NCBI GenBank assembly: GCA_003513895.1 | Contig: DOSU01000118.1 | Location: 1 to 14,881, forward strand | Reading direction: 5' to 3' | From: Rikenellaceae bacterium | GTDB taxonomy: Bacteria > Bacteroidota > Bacteroidia > Bacteroidales > UBA932 | DNA length: 14,881 nt | Shown: positions 14,835 through 14,881 of the stretch, one piece after another | Numbering within the stretch: position 1 is the first letter of the stretch | How the letters are laid out: every line of letters begins with the position of its first letter | Made by a program: the position numbers and the translations under genes | The notes under the pieces: model-generated | Databases searched by the model: none | What the model was told of the DNA's origin: nothing | The model's input: only the letters and a program-made list of their open reading frames with translations

Positions 14835-14881
14835 GGGCCCATAGCTCAGTTGGTTAGTAGCACCTGACTCATAATCAGGGG
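14835..14881 (+). tRNA. tRNA with CAT anticodon (elongator Met or Ile2), 5' part only
   Basis: The sequence opens with an acceptor strand GGGCCCA (14835-14841), T8-A9, a D-arm with AGCTCAGTTGGTTAG, then the anticodon stem CCTGA (14863-14867) paired with TCAGG (14875-14879) around loop CTCATAA, with anticodon CAT at 14870-14872. The window ends before the variable loop is complete. The initiator is excluded because the anticodon stem lacks three stacked G-C pairs and position 1 is G. Elongator tRNA-Met and the lysidine-modified tRNA-Ile2 cannot be separated without the 3' half. The D-arm reads GTAGCA where GAGCA is usual, so one extra base or a C-T mismatch at the top of the D stem is present. 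Confidence 0.88.

Noticed and set aside
1..14881. Mobile element, phage, CRISPR array or toxin-antitoxin system
   Set aside because: I found no transposase, integrase, direct-repeat array, terminal inverted repeats or small paired frames. All real coding regions match core gene families.

Overview
The window looks like chromosomal DNA from a member of the Bacteroidetes, probably Bacteroidales. Three things suggest this: the ribosomal gene order rpsL-rpsG-fusA-rpsJ without tuf, promoters of the TTTG / TAnnTTTG type instead of the E. coli -35/-10, and start codons that mostly lack a Shine-Dalgarno sequence. The Bacteroidetes flavour of S10, of the class III fructose-bisphosphatase and of the iron-type SOD agrees. 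Gene density is high and the genes look like core housekeeping and metabolism. I see no insertion sequence, phage, CRISPR array or obviously transferred island.

Layout. On the minus strand at the left edge are the first codons of a U32-family peptidase-like gene (1-65), directly downstream of a polyprenyl diphosphate synthase (73-1050). Divergent from these, on the plus strand, are rsgA (1100-2056, circularly permuted ribosome-assembly GTPase) and a DinF-like MATE transporter (2065-3375). The transporter interlocks stop codons with the convergent superoxide dismutase (3372-3947, minus). Divergent again on the plus strand is a large hybrid sensor kinase (4079-7123), followed within a few bases by class III fructose-1,6-bisphosphatase (7129-9087). 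The latter overlaps tail to tail with a minus-strand pair, rocD (10004-11233) and a CtlX-type guanidino-modifying hydrolase (9068-9982). Finally the plus-strand str operon runs rpsL, rpsG, fusA, rpsJ (11411-14790), followed by a tRNA with anticodon CAT that is cut by the window end (from 14835).

How the genes may work together. CtlX is expected to release ornithine or citrulline from guanidino or ureido substrates, and RocD then turns ornithine into glutamate semialdehyde, so the pair reads as an arginine/citrulline catabolic unit. The hybrid kinase has a signal peptide, a periplasmic binding-protein-like sensor, PAS-type regions, HisKA/HATPase and a receiver but no output domain. It is tightly coupled to a gluconeogenic enzyme, which hints at a link between an external cue and carbon flux, though this is inference. 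The str operon has a very good Bacteroidetes promoter (TTTG, 19-base spacer, TATCTTTG). I did not find a clearly undescribed system. The most unusual points are the tRNA placed right behind rpsJ where rplC of the S10 cluster would be expected, the PBP-sensor hybrid kinase/FBPase coupling, and two convergent gene pairs that overlap at their 3' ends.
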